Shown piece by piece: positions 43,091-53,450 of a stretch of DNA of 64,000 nucleotides. The stretch's first letter is position 1; each line of letters begins with the position of its first letter. The notes beneath the pieces were generated by a model. The model did not search any database. It was not told the DNA's origin and worked only from the letters and a program-made list of their open reading frames with translations. Position numbers and translations under genes: made by a program. Source of the stretch: Doryteuthis pealeii (taxonomy: Eukaryota > Mollusca > Cephalopoda > Myopsida > Loliginidae); the NCBI GenBank assembly GCA_023376005.1, contig CM042160.1, positions 89,809,011-89,873,010 on the forward strand, given 5' to 3'.

Positions 43091-43800
43091 TAGCAGGACC
43101 TGTGGATATACCACAGTATGATAATTTAATTATTACAACTTTTAATATGTTTACTTAAGAGCTATAAAATAGTTTAATATGTAAGTAAGTAAAGTCGACG
43201 GGGCGGCCTAAAGTCGGTATCAGCAAGTCAGCGAGGGAGTCTATTCCCTTTTCAATAGCGCTAGACCAAGGAGATTGTTTTTAGCATCTGAGGTGAAGTG
43301 CCACACTTTCCATCAGCTCCTTACTTTACAGCACAGATCTCTGTGCTACTCATACGCTGAGTTGGCGGGACCGGTATCGAACTAGGAACCTTGTGGTTTC
43401 TAGCCGAACGCTCTACCGACTGAGCTAACCCGGCCCCTTTAATATGTAAATAGTATAATAATTTTGATTTAACTCTGGGGGGGGGGCATTTAAGATATCT
43501 ACATAGTGGAAGTTAAACATTTTTTCCATTTTTTTTCAGTTTTCTGGCAAGTTCTCTTCTTCTTGTTAATTTTAAATATATATTAAAAGATTTTTTAAAG
43601 TTAGTCCCGCAGATCCATTATTACTGAATCGTGGGTTGAATCCTCGTGGGATGCCCCATTTAAATCCCTATGTAAAATAAAAAAATAGACCTTGCATTGA
43701 TCCAGCTACTCTGAAAAGAAATGTTAATCTCTACTATCTAAAATGTTAAATGAAAAAAAAATTCCATGCTGTTATCATTTAAATTTTACAACAAAAAAGT
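43090..43800 (-). mobile_element. Second Helitron type, 3' end, interrupted by SINE
   Basis: Minus-strand 3' end: hairpin TGTGGTATATCCACA (43,101-43,115) then GGTCCTGCTAG, followed by T and a TAA/ATT microsatellite. A block at 43,681-43,785 (TTGCATTGATCCAGCTACTC) is repeated directly at 48,590-48,690, next to a Helitron-like 5' end at about 48,841-48,849, so the two may be halves of one family. Confidence 0.65.
43185..43437 (-). repeat. tRNA-derived SINE, family S1, with 12-bp duplication
   Basis: Minus-oriented S1: GGGCCGGGTTAGCTCAGTCG head, CGTCGACTTTAC tail. Perfect flanking repeat TTTAATATGTAA (43,173-43,184 and 43,438-43,449). Inserted in the Helitron remnant. Confidence 0.92.
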
Positions 43801-44125
43801 GACAAAAACACAACTCAGAAAATATCCAAGTGGGAACAGAAATTCAGCTAATACTGGTTCACTCAAACACAGCGTAAATCAAGGCAGAAGGCTGGGATGA
43901 CATAAGATCAAAATTACCAAAATTCCTTAATTCACAATTTCAATATTACAAATAAAATGAGTAACTTCTTTGTCTTTTTTCTTTTTTTTGTTAAATTAAT
44001 TTTGATTTTATGTTGGGCATTTAAGCGACACGAGACATTTTGGAATGTTTCATTTTTTAAATTGGGTGAAATAAAATGGGACAAATAAGTAAAGCTACAA
44101 TTAAGCAACACTAGAGATAATCTGG

Positions 44126-44805
44126 TTTGGTTTGTTTTACAGCATATCAACCTCAGTGGGTCATTTAATGCCATAGAGTTTTTAAATAAAGTAATCATTA
44201 AATGGATACTGAATTTTGTTTATAAACTCATGTTTTTCTATTTAACCCATAGATGGGACCCTAACAGGTACTACCACTCCGGGTCAGAGTGGACCAGGGA
44301 GCAATGGTGATGAAGGAGTGCTCCACATTCCCCAAACCTGGAACCTCACCATCAGATAGAGTTTAACGTCATTCTCAGGACCCTCAGCCACTGCCTTCTA
44401 GCATCCATATGATAAATAGGTTTGGGACAATCATATAGGTGCTAGAGTTAGGAAGCGTGTGGTGTAATGGTTAAAGTCATGGGAAATGGACTCGTCGCCC
44501 CGAGTTCAAATCCTGGACTTAGCTGTCTACATTTCATATAGCGCTAATACCCTTGGGAAAGGTATGCATTCTACTCTCCCTCCAGCTATGGGTAAATAGT
44601 GGGACAGATTTGACTCTTCAGCCTTGGTTAGGCAACCTGTCTAGGAGAAGGAAAACTCTGAATTCAAACCTGTTAAACTCCGCTTAATAAATTGACCTTG
44701 TGTTGCATCCTACTTGTGTGGAGGGGTTGGTAAATATATATAGGTGCTAGAGTTTGATGTGACCAGCCGATTGATCAGAGGGTGTCTCTCCGACCACCCG
44801 TCTAG
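44126..44805 (-). mobile_element. Retroposon R1 interrupted by an S2 SINE
   Basis: R1 text on plus: TTTGGTTTGTTTTACAGCAT through TAACAGGTACTACCACTCCG to ATAGGTGCTAGAGTT at 44,449. After the SINE it resumes with GTGACCAGCCGATTGATCAG to about 44,805. The resumption shows that R1 was there first. Confidence 0.88.
44450..44737 (+). repeat. tRNA-derived SINE, family S2, full length, 17-bp duplication
   Basis: Head GTGTGGTGTAATGGTTAAAG and B-box-like GAGTTCAAATCCTGG, a body with GGGCAGATT-like and CCTTGGTTAGGCAACC blocks, and a tail GGGGTTGGTAAAT. Perfect 17-bp direct repeats ATATAGGTGCTAGAGTT flank it (44,433-44,449 and 44,738-44,754). Confidence 0.95.
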
Positions 44806-45450
44806 TAGATAATTTGGATTTACATTTTTGCATTGCATCTTGAACAATTTGGATGGTCTCATTATTAACAAGAGGGTGTTGTGGTATGATAACACGCGTA
44901 TTAATATATAGATTATTTCATTTTTTTCTCTTTAGTGGTAGTACCAATTTAGAACATTTATAAACATAAAAAGACATGGATTATTATGGTTTGTTGGTTG
45001 GTTTTGAAGGCTGTCACAATGCGAGTGTAAAGAAAAAAGAAGGTAACTATGATGTTTTTTGTTAACCTGTCATTTATTTCTCAATATTTCGGGAAGAGAT
45101 TCCCATCCTCAGAAGAATACTGGAACTGAAGTTGTCTTAGCGGCTGCTACATTCGTTCTGCCTTGGGTCTTCCAAATTCTGTGTGTGTATGTGTATGGTT
45201 GGGGTGCTTGCTTATGTGTGTGTTTGTGTGTGTAAGTGTGTGTGTGCGCGTGCTTGTGTGTGTAAATGTAAGCGTATGTGTGTGTGCGTGGTGCTTATGT
45301 CTGTGTGTCTGATCATTTCTTTTTATTTTATTATGTTTTTGGATTACCAAAATCAAATTTTGATTTAAATCTTATTTCTTCCAAGGTAACTGGCAGTTCT
45401 TTTATTGTGTTTGGTTTGATTTGTTTTACGGCATATCAATTTTGGTGGGT
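44806..45450. other. Intergenic with GT microsatellite and R1 tip
   Basis: GT-rich microsatellite at about 45,180-45,310; its opposite-strand His/Thr-rich frame (45,147-45,356) is a microsatellite translation. An R1 tip (GTTTTACGGCATATCAAT) at about 45,408-45,447 is cut by the LTR that follows. Confidence 0.6.
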
Positions 45451-45451
45451 C

Positions 45452-45850
45452 TGTCGGGATCTTTAGAAAAAACGAAAATAAAAATAAAATAAAAAGAACA
45501 ACAAACTCCCATGAGGCCTTGACCAGAAGAACCCCCCTTTGCGCATGTCCGAGAAAAAGGACTAACTCCCTACCCCCAAAATAATACCTCAGCCATTCAA
45601 ACTGAGGCCATAATTGGGTCTGGTTGGTCCCTATTAGCCAGGGAGATTTTCCCTCCCTACAAGCCACTATGACCCCGTTCAATAAAGCCTAAGTAGTAAA
45701 ACTACTTCTTGCCTTTGTCTCTTTCCTTTCTTGTTCCTTTTTGTTCTGTTTCATTCCAAAGTTTCATTTCAGCGTACCAGCCCAGAAGAACAAAGAACCA
45801 GCTTTTATTGGGGTTAAGATACCAGCACCAACGAACTTAACTTGTTCCCA
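45452..45850 (+). mobile_element. LTR copy, family L1 (plus)
   Basis: TGTCGGGATC...ACTTGTTCCCA (TG...CA), with TTCAATAAAGCCTAAGTAGT at about 45,678. Flanks TGGGTC and TAGGTC (45,446-45,451 and 45,851-45,856) match at 5 of 6. Similar to the minus copy at 40,829-41,195. It interrupts an R1 copy. Confidence 0.75.
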
Positions 45851-45974
45851 TAGGTCATCCTGATGGTTCTCTTATTTTTAGAATTAATCTTGACAAACCA
45901 TCAGCATGTGCTATTTTCTCAGATGGTAAGAACTCAATTTTGAAAGAGTAGTCCAACAAGATGGTTCCCCATAT

Positions 45975-46562
45975 TTGTACCGCCCAGTCGGTGGGGCGTT
46001 AAAATGCACCTCTGCAGAGGGGTAAGACTCCCCCAATGGGGCCACCTGTTGGCCGTGAGTGGCAACCTGTGATGCTTAAGGATAGAACCCAGGTGGATGA
46101 GCAGTTCATGACTTGCAATATTCCACTTTGGCCCTATCTTGGGTTAGACGGGCAGTCGGAGAGGCCCCTTCCAATCAATCAGCTGGTCACGTCAAGCCCT
46201 AGCACCTATATGATTGACCCAAACCTATTGCCCTTGTGGCAAGCCCCAATCCCTTTTTATCATATGGGTGCTAGAAGGCGGTGGCTGAGGGTCTACATGT
46301 CCTGGGAACGACGTTAAACTTTATCTGATGGTGAGGTTCCAGTTCTAGAGGTTTGGGGAATGTGAAGCACCCATTCATCACCATTGCTCCCTGGCCCACT
46401 CTGACCCAGAGTGGTAGTACCTGTTAGGGTCCCATCTATGGGTTAAATAGAAAACATGAGTTTATAAGAAAATTGTATTATCCATTCAGAATTGATTTAT
46501 TTTAAAACTTTATCGGTATTAAGTGACCCACTGAGGTTGATATGCCGTAAAACAAACCAAAC
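45975..46562 (+). mobile_element. Retroposon R1, plus orientation, near full length
   Basis: Runs 5' to 3' from TACCGCCCAGTCGG through GGGTAAGACTCCCCCAATGG and CAAGCCCTAGCACCTATATG to the 3' end TTGATATGCCGTAAAACAAA followed by CCAAACC. The tail is a CAAAC-type repeat, not poly-A. The frame 46,036-46,317 is a repeat translation. Confidence 0.85.
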
Positions 46563-46619
46563 CATATTTGTAGGCGATTAACTGAATGTGATGGAATTTT
46601 TTTTTTGAACCAAATAGAG

Positions 46620-46955
46620 ATAGTAGTGGGTGGTGGTCAGTTTAAAGAATGAAATCTCTTCAGTGTATGTATTTATGGAATATCTTAACAGCAAATATCA
46701 GACATAACCCTTCTTTTTTAATTTGTGAATAATTAGTTTCTGCTGGGAGCAAAGTGCTCAAAACATGATGTACGGCCTTTAATTGACCATCATTTTCTTT
46801 GTGTAAGAGTACGGCCCCTAGACCCAGATTACTCTCATCGCTTGCCACATAAATCTCCTTATGAGAATTAGGTCCGACATCAATGCTGTTTTTAAGTTAT
46901 CGAAAGCCTTTTGACAATAGACTGACCAGTTCCATTTTACTTAACTTTTTTTCTT
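46620..46955 (-). pseudogene. Ty3/gypsy RNase H fragment (minus)
   Basis: The minus strand reads VASDESNLGLGAVLLHKEND then LPAETNYSQIKKEGLCLIFA and VKIFHKYIH: RNase H with its first catalytic Asp (SDES). Upstream text NWSVYCQKAFDNLK belongs to the RT connection. The same fragment occurs in opposite orientation at 51,617-51,860. Confidence 0.88.
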
Positions 46956-46972
46956 TAAAGAAGTTTATTTAA

Positions 46973-47461
46973 CTCTTAACATCATATACCGCCTCATTCC
47001 ACCTGGTTGGAAGTCACATTCATTTTCCTAATCTACCCCAAATGATAGCCTTTGTTTAAATGTAATATTAAACATATGTAGAAGTCTTTGATTTAAGGGA
47101 AATATCTCGGGTAACTTTAAATGAAAGGACATTTTTAGCCATTTATTGATAAATTCTTATAGGAATGGGGCTCTGGACTTTGTTTAAATGTAATTTAAAA
47201 TATTTTAGCAGTCTTTGATTTGCAGGAAATAACAGGTAACTTTAAACGAAAATGCCATTTTTAGCCATTTTTTTGATAAATTCTTATAGGAATGGGGCTC
47301 TGGACTTTGTTTAAATGTAATATTAAACATATTTAGCAGTCTTTGATTTGCAGGAAATAACAGGTAACTTTAAACGAAAATGCCATTTTTAGCCATTTTT
47401 TGATAAATTCTTATAGGAATGGGGCTCTGGACTTAGAAAATTCTCAACAGGATGTTAAGAG
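46973..47461. repeat. M7 element expanded by an internal 127-bp tandem repeat
   Basis: Ends CTCTTAACATC and CAGGATGTTAAGAG with TTAA on both sides (46,969-46,972; 47,462-47,465). Inside, the phrase AGGAATGGGGCTCTGGACTT recurs at 47,161, 47,289 and 47,416, giving three units of about 127 bp. The short relative at 33,012-33,234 has one unit. Confidence 0.85.
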
Positions 47462-47553
47462 TTAAAAGGTGCCCTTAATGTGTGCATTTTTGGAATGTAA
47501 TTGCTGTATTATTTTGCTTGTTAGAATATCGCTGGTGTTATCTTTATTCCAAA

Positions 47554-47634
47554 CTAGCAGCGGCTACCCGGCGTCGCCTGGGTAGTATGATACTACGCAT
47601 TGCATCAAGTGCAGAATGCATTTGGAGGCATGCA

Positions 47635-47694
<60 letters not shown>

Positions 47695-47720
47695 ATAATT
47701 AGTTATGTGAAAATATAGTA
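47554..47720 (-). mobile_element. Third Helitron-type 3' end plus TA microsatellite
   Basis: The minus strand ends with hairpin CTACCCAGGCGACGCCGGGT (47,564-47,585), then CCGCTGCTAG and T. A GT/TA microsatellite follows (47,637-47,690). The body is not traced further right. Confidence 0.65.
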
Positions 47721-48590
47721 TGTAAGATTATGGACACATGAGTGTCTGTGTGTTTGGAGGGGATATAATGAATCATGTGTGTATACATGAGTGAATATGA
47801 CTAAGAAACGAATAATTAAATAAAAAAAGAAGTGATAGGGAAGATATTTCAACCGAGACAAATGTCTCAAAACCAAGAGACAAATGTTTATTTTGGACCT
47901 AATTATTCATTGTTAATTGATAATGTGGACGTTTGTTTATCTGTTGTGCCAAGTATTATTATTATTGTTCTAGTGATAGTATTTCAATCCAACAAAACAT
48001 CTGGAGATGAGATTGAGTGTCAAGGTTAGTCAGAAAGGAGATGGTGGGGGTGGAATTTTATATATATACAGTCCCAGCAAAAAAGTCTGGAGAGAGTTTA
48101 GGCTGGACCCCAGGGTAGAGTTGAGTTTTGGACGCCGAAGAAGGAAGATCAGTTTAGCTGTCCACCAGAGATTACAACATTAGCAGAAGTCTTTAAAAGA
48201 ACAAGAGGGGGTATTTTGCCCCCTCTCATCTCGACAGTACGGAGAAGAATGTGTGATTAGCAGATCGAAATGAAAGAAGGAAGCAATGTAAGAACCCATA
48301 TACCTCTCTGCCATTTTGATTGATGTTCACCTGAAATTGTCTTGTCTTTCTTCTCTTTTGATAATTGATTGTAAACCCCCTGGATGAGCCCTGAGGCAGC
48401 ATTACGTACACAACTGGAGGTCCTAAGTAAGGGTCAAGTAAACAGACGATCACGAGACGATTATGGCCAGTAAAGTTGGGAAAAGCTAGGAGCTGCAGGA
48501 ATTGCAGTAATGTTGGAAGGTGCAAGTAAGGTGTGCAGCAGGGTTAGGGCCTGCAAGTGTTCATCCCCACGAGGGGGGTGTTACAGTAGC
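47721..48590. repeat. Segment shared with 5.1-5.4 kb, retroelement-like
   Basis: 48,080-48,400 resembles 5,130-5,400 (see that entry). The purine run GAGGGGGG followed by TGTTACAGTAGCCGC at about 48,574-48,590 looks like a polypurine tract before an LTR start. The frames 47,832-48,029 and 48,226-48,525 have no recognisable product. Confidence 0.4.
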
Positions 48591-48850
48591 CGCTGCATTG
48601 ATCCAGCTACTCTGAAAAGAAATGTTAATGTCTACTATCTAAAATATTAAATGAAAAAAAAAAAATCCATGGCGTTATCATTTAAATTTCATTTTTTAAT
48701 TATCTTCACGAATATAAATCAAATCTATTATTTTTGCTAAAAAACCAAACCAAGTAATATTTCATGTGTATATATATTTACTTCGTCGATAATTGTTTTA
48801 TTTTCGGACATACATATACACACAACTGCCCTTTATATAGATAGATAGAA
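48591..48850 (-). mobile_element. Helitron-like 5' end and internal block
   Basis: On the minus strand the segment starts near 48,841-48,849 with TCTATATAAAGGGCAGTTGT, a Helitron-style 5' terminus. It runs to a block (48,590-48,690) directly repeated at 43,681-43,785. Confidence 0.55.
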
Positions 48851-49155
48851 GGTAGTTTATGAAATTTATAGAGCTCTTTGTGCGTGTTTATAGTCAGTAT
48901 TTCAGCACACTTTTCATCCACAGGTATTTGCAGATTTGGATGGTCTCATTTTTAACCAGAGGGTGTTGCAAGATGATAACGGTCGTACAATTAAGGAACA
49001 TGAGTATTAATAGATAATCTTTAACACGTAAAATATTGCTGGAACAAAAATAATGAAAAATTATTGAAGAATTGACTTCAAGATAAAAACATTAACAAAA
49101 CCAAACCTTTTTTTTTTATTTGACCTTTGACCTCATAATACTTTGATTTATTCTC

Positions 49156-49430
49156 AGTTGGTGGAGTATCCACCTCAGAACCACAAGGTTCCAGGTTCGA
49201 TACCATCCTTTGCCAGCTGAGCACATTAGTAGCACAGCTGATGGTAGGTTTGGTTTGTTTTGTGGCATATCAACCTCGGTGGGTCATTTAATGCCGACAA
49301 AGTTTTGAAATAAAGTCATTCTTAATGGATAATCAAATTTTGTTTATAAACTCATGTTTTTCTAATTTAACCCATAGATGGAACACTAACAGGTACTACC
49401 ACTCCAGGTCAGATGACCAGGGAACAACTA
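49156..49430. repeat. Truncated S1 SINE joined to R1 fragment
   Basis: 49,156-49,245 is a degraded S1 head and body in plus orientation (TTCTCAGTTGGTGGAG; GGTTCCAGGTTCGATACC). It passes without a break into an R1 3' end in minus orientation (TTTGGTTTGTTTTGTGGCAT) and R1 text to about 49,430. Confidence 0.7.
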
Positions 49431-49621
49431 AAAGGTGAAAATTACCTTTTTGCGGATGTATTTTATATCTGTTTCATAATTTTTTATATATTTTTTATCA
49501 TTCTTGAGAGAAATAACAAAAAGGTATCACAGAAACAAACAGGATCAAAATAATTGTAAATACATAAACTGTTCCCCTAGACCTGAAAATGTTGACCTTT
49601 ATACACTAAAACCCCCTAAAA

Positions 49622-49906
49622 CCGATAATCCTTAACTTTTTCCTCGTAAATTCCTACCATAAAATAAACTGAACCCTCATTCTATGTCCGTGTTTTTGCA
49701 ATAAATGTTTGATTTTTCTTGCACCCATTATTTTACAATACTAAATATATTTTCTTTATTTGTTAAAGAATAAAGAAAATATATTTGGTATTGTAAAATA
49801 ACAGGTGCAAGAAAAATAAAACATTTATTGTAAAAACACGGACATAAAATGAGGGTTCAGATTATTTTATAGTAGGAATTTATGAGGAAAAGTTAAGGAT
49901 TACCCA
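49622..49906. repeat. Foldback element M5 (near-perfect palindrome)
   Basis: About 285 bp folding around 49,765: AATCCTTAACTTTTTCCTCG pairs with the mirror AAAAGTTAAGGATTACC, GTCCGTGTTTTTGCAATAAA with TTTATTGTAAAAACACGGAC, and GAAAATATATTTAGTATTGT-type text near the centre. Shares its inner arm text (TGTCCGTGTTTTT...CTTGCACCC) with M3. Confidence 0.85.
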
Positions 49907-50029
49907 AAAACCTTATGTTAATCTCGCCTGGTGCGAGGTCAGGAAATAACTACATTAATAAACCTTTAACCCTTTCATTACAAAATTTAGTGAAATTTTT
50001 TTTTTTATTGGATCCTTTCCGTCCATTAA

Positions 50030-50350
50030 AGACAATGGTGTAGTGTCCAAAAAAAAAAAAAAAAAAAAATCTTATCTGCATCTGCGCAAGTGACCTGCAG
50101 GCCAATTCTTGAGTGACAGTCTTTGGTGCACTGAATGCATACAAACTGTGATGCTTTCTGGGGCTGCTGGCTTTTCTCCCTCTTTCTGGCTCTCTTTTCT
50201 GTCGATGCTACTCTCCTTTCTGCCTCACCCCTCTCCATGCCTTGGTTTTTTTGGGTTTTTTTTTAAATGAATTATTGCTAATTAATTTCACCAATGTTCA
50301 AACGTTAGTGAAATTAGTTAACAATAATTCATTTAAAAAAAAAATAAATT
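50030..50350. other. Intergenic with small palindrome
   Basis: A-run at 50,049-50,067. About 50,264-50,336 is a palindrome (AAATGAATTATTGCTAATTA...TAACAATAATTCATTT). The frames on the minus strand here (49,950-50,238) show no recognisable product. Confidence 0.5.
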
Positions 50351-50629
50351 TAAAAAAACATTATGTTGCAGGCTTTTCTCTAAATTGGACGCATGGTGCA
50401 ACAAATATATGCATTGAGTTAATACAGTTCTAAGTGATAGCCATCTCTGGGCTGTAGGTTCAATCCTGGCCTGGGGTGACAGTAGCATAGAATAATTAAA
50501 CAGCTTAACATTTGTACCGGGTCATGGTTAGTGGTATGAGAACAATCTACCCCATGGATTGAATAAAGGGTTTGGTTCAAAATTCCATGAAGGCTCAAAG
50601 AACATTAAGAAGGTACTTGATTTCTTGCC

Positions 50630-51170
50630 ATGTTTGCTGTAATATCGTCTCCGCAATGGCATCAGTTTTTTTTTTGCTTTAGGTCAGTGATGTCCTGTAT
50701 TCTGATACACAATATCTTTAGTATAAACCCCTCAGAAAGAAGTTTGCCTGTCGGTTGGGGCATTAGAATGCCTCTGCAGAGGGGTAAGACTCCCCCAATG
50801 GGGCCACTTGTTGGCCGTGTGTGGCAACCCATGATGTTTAAGGATAGAACAGGTGGTTGAGCAGTCCATGACTTGCAATACTCCACTTTGGCTTTCTTGG
50901 GCTAGACAGGCGGTCGGAGGGGCCCCTCTGATCTTGGCTGGTCACATCAAGCCCTAGCACTATATGATTGCCAACCTTATTGCCCTTGTGGCAAGCCCAA
51001 CCCTTTTATCAATATGGGTACTAGAAGGCGGTGACTGAGGCTCTACATGTCCTGGGAATGACGTTAAACTCTATCTGATGGTGAGGTTCCAGTTTTGGAG
51101 GTTTGGCCCTTTCTTGGGCTAGATGGGTGGTCGGAGAGGCACCCGTCAATCAATCGGCTGGTCAAATCTA
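50630..51170. mobile_element. mariner/Tc1-type tail joined to R1 (plus)
   Basis: 50,630-50,737 on the minus strand reads DITDLKQKKN and neighbouring text of a DDE transposase tail, similar to 53,317-53,445. From about 50,740 to 51,170 an R1 copy in plus orientation follows (GGGGCATTAGAATGCCTCTG; GGTCACATCAAGCCCTAGCA), partly rearranged at its 3' part. Confidence 0.6.
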
Positions 51171-51239
51171 CATGGGCATTGTTAGTTGCACAAATCACAT
51201 TAAAACGGTATTTGATTTCTTGTCTTGTTCACTGTAGTA

Positions 51240-51870
51240 TCATCTCATCAATGGCATAAAAAAAAAGTTTAAAGTTACCTGTTATTTCCTGCAAATCAAA
51301 GACTGCTAAATATGTTTAATATTACATTTAAACAAAGGCTATTGTTTGGAGTAGATTAGAAAATGAATGTGACTTCAACCAGGTGGAATGAGGCGGTATA
51401 GGACGTTAAGAGTTAAATAAACTTCTTTAAAGAAAAAAGGTAAGTAAAATGGATCATCAGTGAGAATTGAACACACTAAGAATGGTCTGCCAATTTAGCT
51501 TGTTAACGATTACACCAGGTGAGGTAACTTTAATCATTTATTTTATCAATGTATTTCCAGGTGTCTAAAGATATTGAATGAGCGGATTATATATATATAG
51601 AGAGATAAGTAAAAAGTTAAGTAAAATGGAACTGGTCAGTCTATTGTCAAAAGGCTTTCGATAACTTAAAAACAGCATTGATGTCGGACTAATTCTCATA
51701 AGGAGATTTATGTGGCAAGCGATGAGAGTAATCTGGGTCTAGGGGCCGTACTCTTAACAAAGAAAATGATGGTCAATTAAAGGCTGTACATCATGTTTTG
51801 AGCACTTTGCTCCAGCAGAAACTAATTATTCACAAATTAAAAAAGAGGGCTTATGTCTGATATGTTTTTT
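51240..51870 (+). pseudogene. Inverted copy of the M7 + gypsy RNase H block
   Basis: Runs opposite to 46,620-47,250: M7 text (GTAGATTAGAAAATGAATGT; GAGGCGGTATAGGACGTTAA) at 51,270-51,420. Then at 51,617-51,860 the gypsy text TGGAACTGGTCAGTCTATTG and GTGGCAAGCGATGAGAGTAA (VASDESN). A stretch of about 180 bp (51,430-51,600) present only here separates the two. Confidence 0.85.
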
Positions 51871-51916
51871 GGGGTTTTTTTTGCTTTGATTTCCTGCCAT
51901 GTTTGCTGTTGCATAA

Positions 51917-52021
51917 TTGTGTTCTCTACTGAGGCAACGTCATCTCCGATGGTTGGGTCATGTATGTCGGATGGATGATGGACGAATCCCAAAAGACATT
52001 CTTTATGCAGAGCTTTCGTCT

Positions 52022-52056
<35 letters not shown>

Positions 52057-52165
52057 AGCCCCAGCTGTGATTCAAGGATGTCTGCAAGAACGATCTCAGG
52101 TGCTTTGGCATCGCCCCTTCCAGCTAGGAAAATTTGGCTTAGGACCGCCCTTGGTGGCAGCAGAA
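51917..52165 (+). pseudogene. LINE-B C-terminal tail with embedded A-tract
   Basis: SLLRQRHLRWLGHVCRMDDG then RIPKDILYAELSSGK runs into about 30 A (52,025-52,054). After the run the reading continues out of frame as (A)PQL*FKDVCKNDLR-like and DRPWWQQN-like text. Belongs to the same type as 1,930-2,470. Confidence 0.8.
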
Positions 52166-53310
52166 TCTCCGTAGAGGACTGTTTAGCCAGAAGTCACCCT
52201 GATGCAACACCATGAAGCTAAGAGGTCTAGAAGAAAGCAGCGGCAACAAGGTAGGTAAAGAACATCATCAATGTCACGAAGTGTCTGTCAATATATTCAG
52301 ACACTCGCTAAGTCGCGTGATCTGAGTGGCCAGGCAATTGACTTTCCAAAAGTCTTTAAAAAGAAATATTCCATGGGAAAATACAGAATGTTTCTTTCAA
52401 TCAAAAAAAAAAAAATGAGTCAACAAGGCAATTATAAATGATAAATAATTATTTTATTTTTATAAAATAATTATTATTTACCCTCTTTTTTTTAAATGAA
52501 ACAAACAGTTGCAAATTTTTTTTTTACAAGTTTATGAACAGTCCATAAATACCTTCTTTTTCCGTAAAATTATTCCTCTTTTTGTTTTTTTTTGTTTTTT
52601 TCTCAGACAATTTAATTCAGTTTTCTTCACAAATCTTTTTCTTCACTTTTCAAAACAATTCGATTTTCTTGAAATAATAATCTCTTTTTCCAGTCAAATC
52701 AAATCAATTGTCTTCAACAATAACCTTTTTTCAGTTTTTCTTCAACTTTTGTCTCTAAATAAATGATAATTACTCAATAATTCTTTTCTCTTTTCCAATC
52801 AAAATTCCACTCTTAATTATTCCAACCATCACTCATCACTTCAATCTCCTGTCGTCTGTTTTCGTTATCGATTTCAACTCCTATTTTCCTAACCGTCTAT
52901 CACCTTGCCTGTTCATTTCGTATCTCCTCTCATCTGGTTCAATCAATTTTTTTCGCGGTATTTTTTCAAAATCAAACAACCTAAGGGAATTAACCCTTTT
53001 TCCTGGCCAGGGCAATAACTCTTACCTTTACATTTATTTATTTAAAATTTTATACTTTTTTTCCTTTCCTTTAAAAAATACTCAACCCTTATTATTATAT
53101 GATATTCTGAGAAATTTCTCAGAATATCATGACAATCAACATCTTCAAGGATAGCTTTCAAATACAACATCTGTGGCCTAGAATGTTTTTCAAACATCGG
53201 ACTTCACAGTCACAGGAGGCACTGTAACTTCAGGGGCACAAAAACTTTATTATAATCTTCCAAGATTGAAATGCCAATAATAAAAAAAAACAAACTAAAC
53301 AATGGTCATA
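52166..53310. other. Intergenic AT-rich DNA
   Basis: No gene recognised. Contains a T-rich pyrimidine tract (about 52,480-52,960) and a short hairpin (GAATATCATGA-type near 53,100-53,130). Confidence 0.5.
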
Positions 53311-53450
53311 ATGGTATCTGTGATCTTTTGCTTTAGGTCAGCAATGTCCCGTATCTTTGTTCGATATACGATATCTTTAATATAACCACACAGAAAGAAG
53401 TCCAGGGGATTGAGATCTGATGAACAAGTTAAAGGGAATTTATACAAGAC
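53311..53450 (-). pseudogene. DDE transposase remnant (mariner/Tc1 type)
   Basis: The minus strand reads (S)DLNPLDFF-like text (here SDLNPLD decayed to HQISIPWTSFCVV), then LKISYIEQRYGTLLT. This resembles the region around the last catalytic Asp in transposases ending PLDFFLWGY. Heavily mutated; a related piece is at 50,630-50,737. Confidence 0.5.

Noticed and set aside
44450..44525. tRNA gene candidate
   Set aside because: Same reasoning: head of the S2 SINE with a 17-bp duplication around the whole unit.
45147..45368. His/Thr-rich and Cys/Val-rich open frames on opposite strands
   Set aside because: Both are translations of a GT/CA microsatellite.
46036..46317. 93-codon frame
   Set aside because: Lies wholly within retroposon R1; its text recurs with stops and shifts in other R1 copies.
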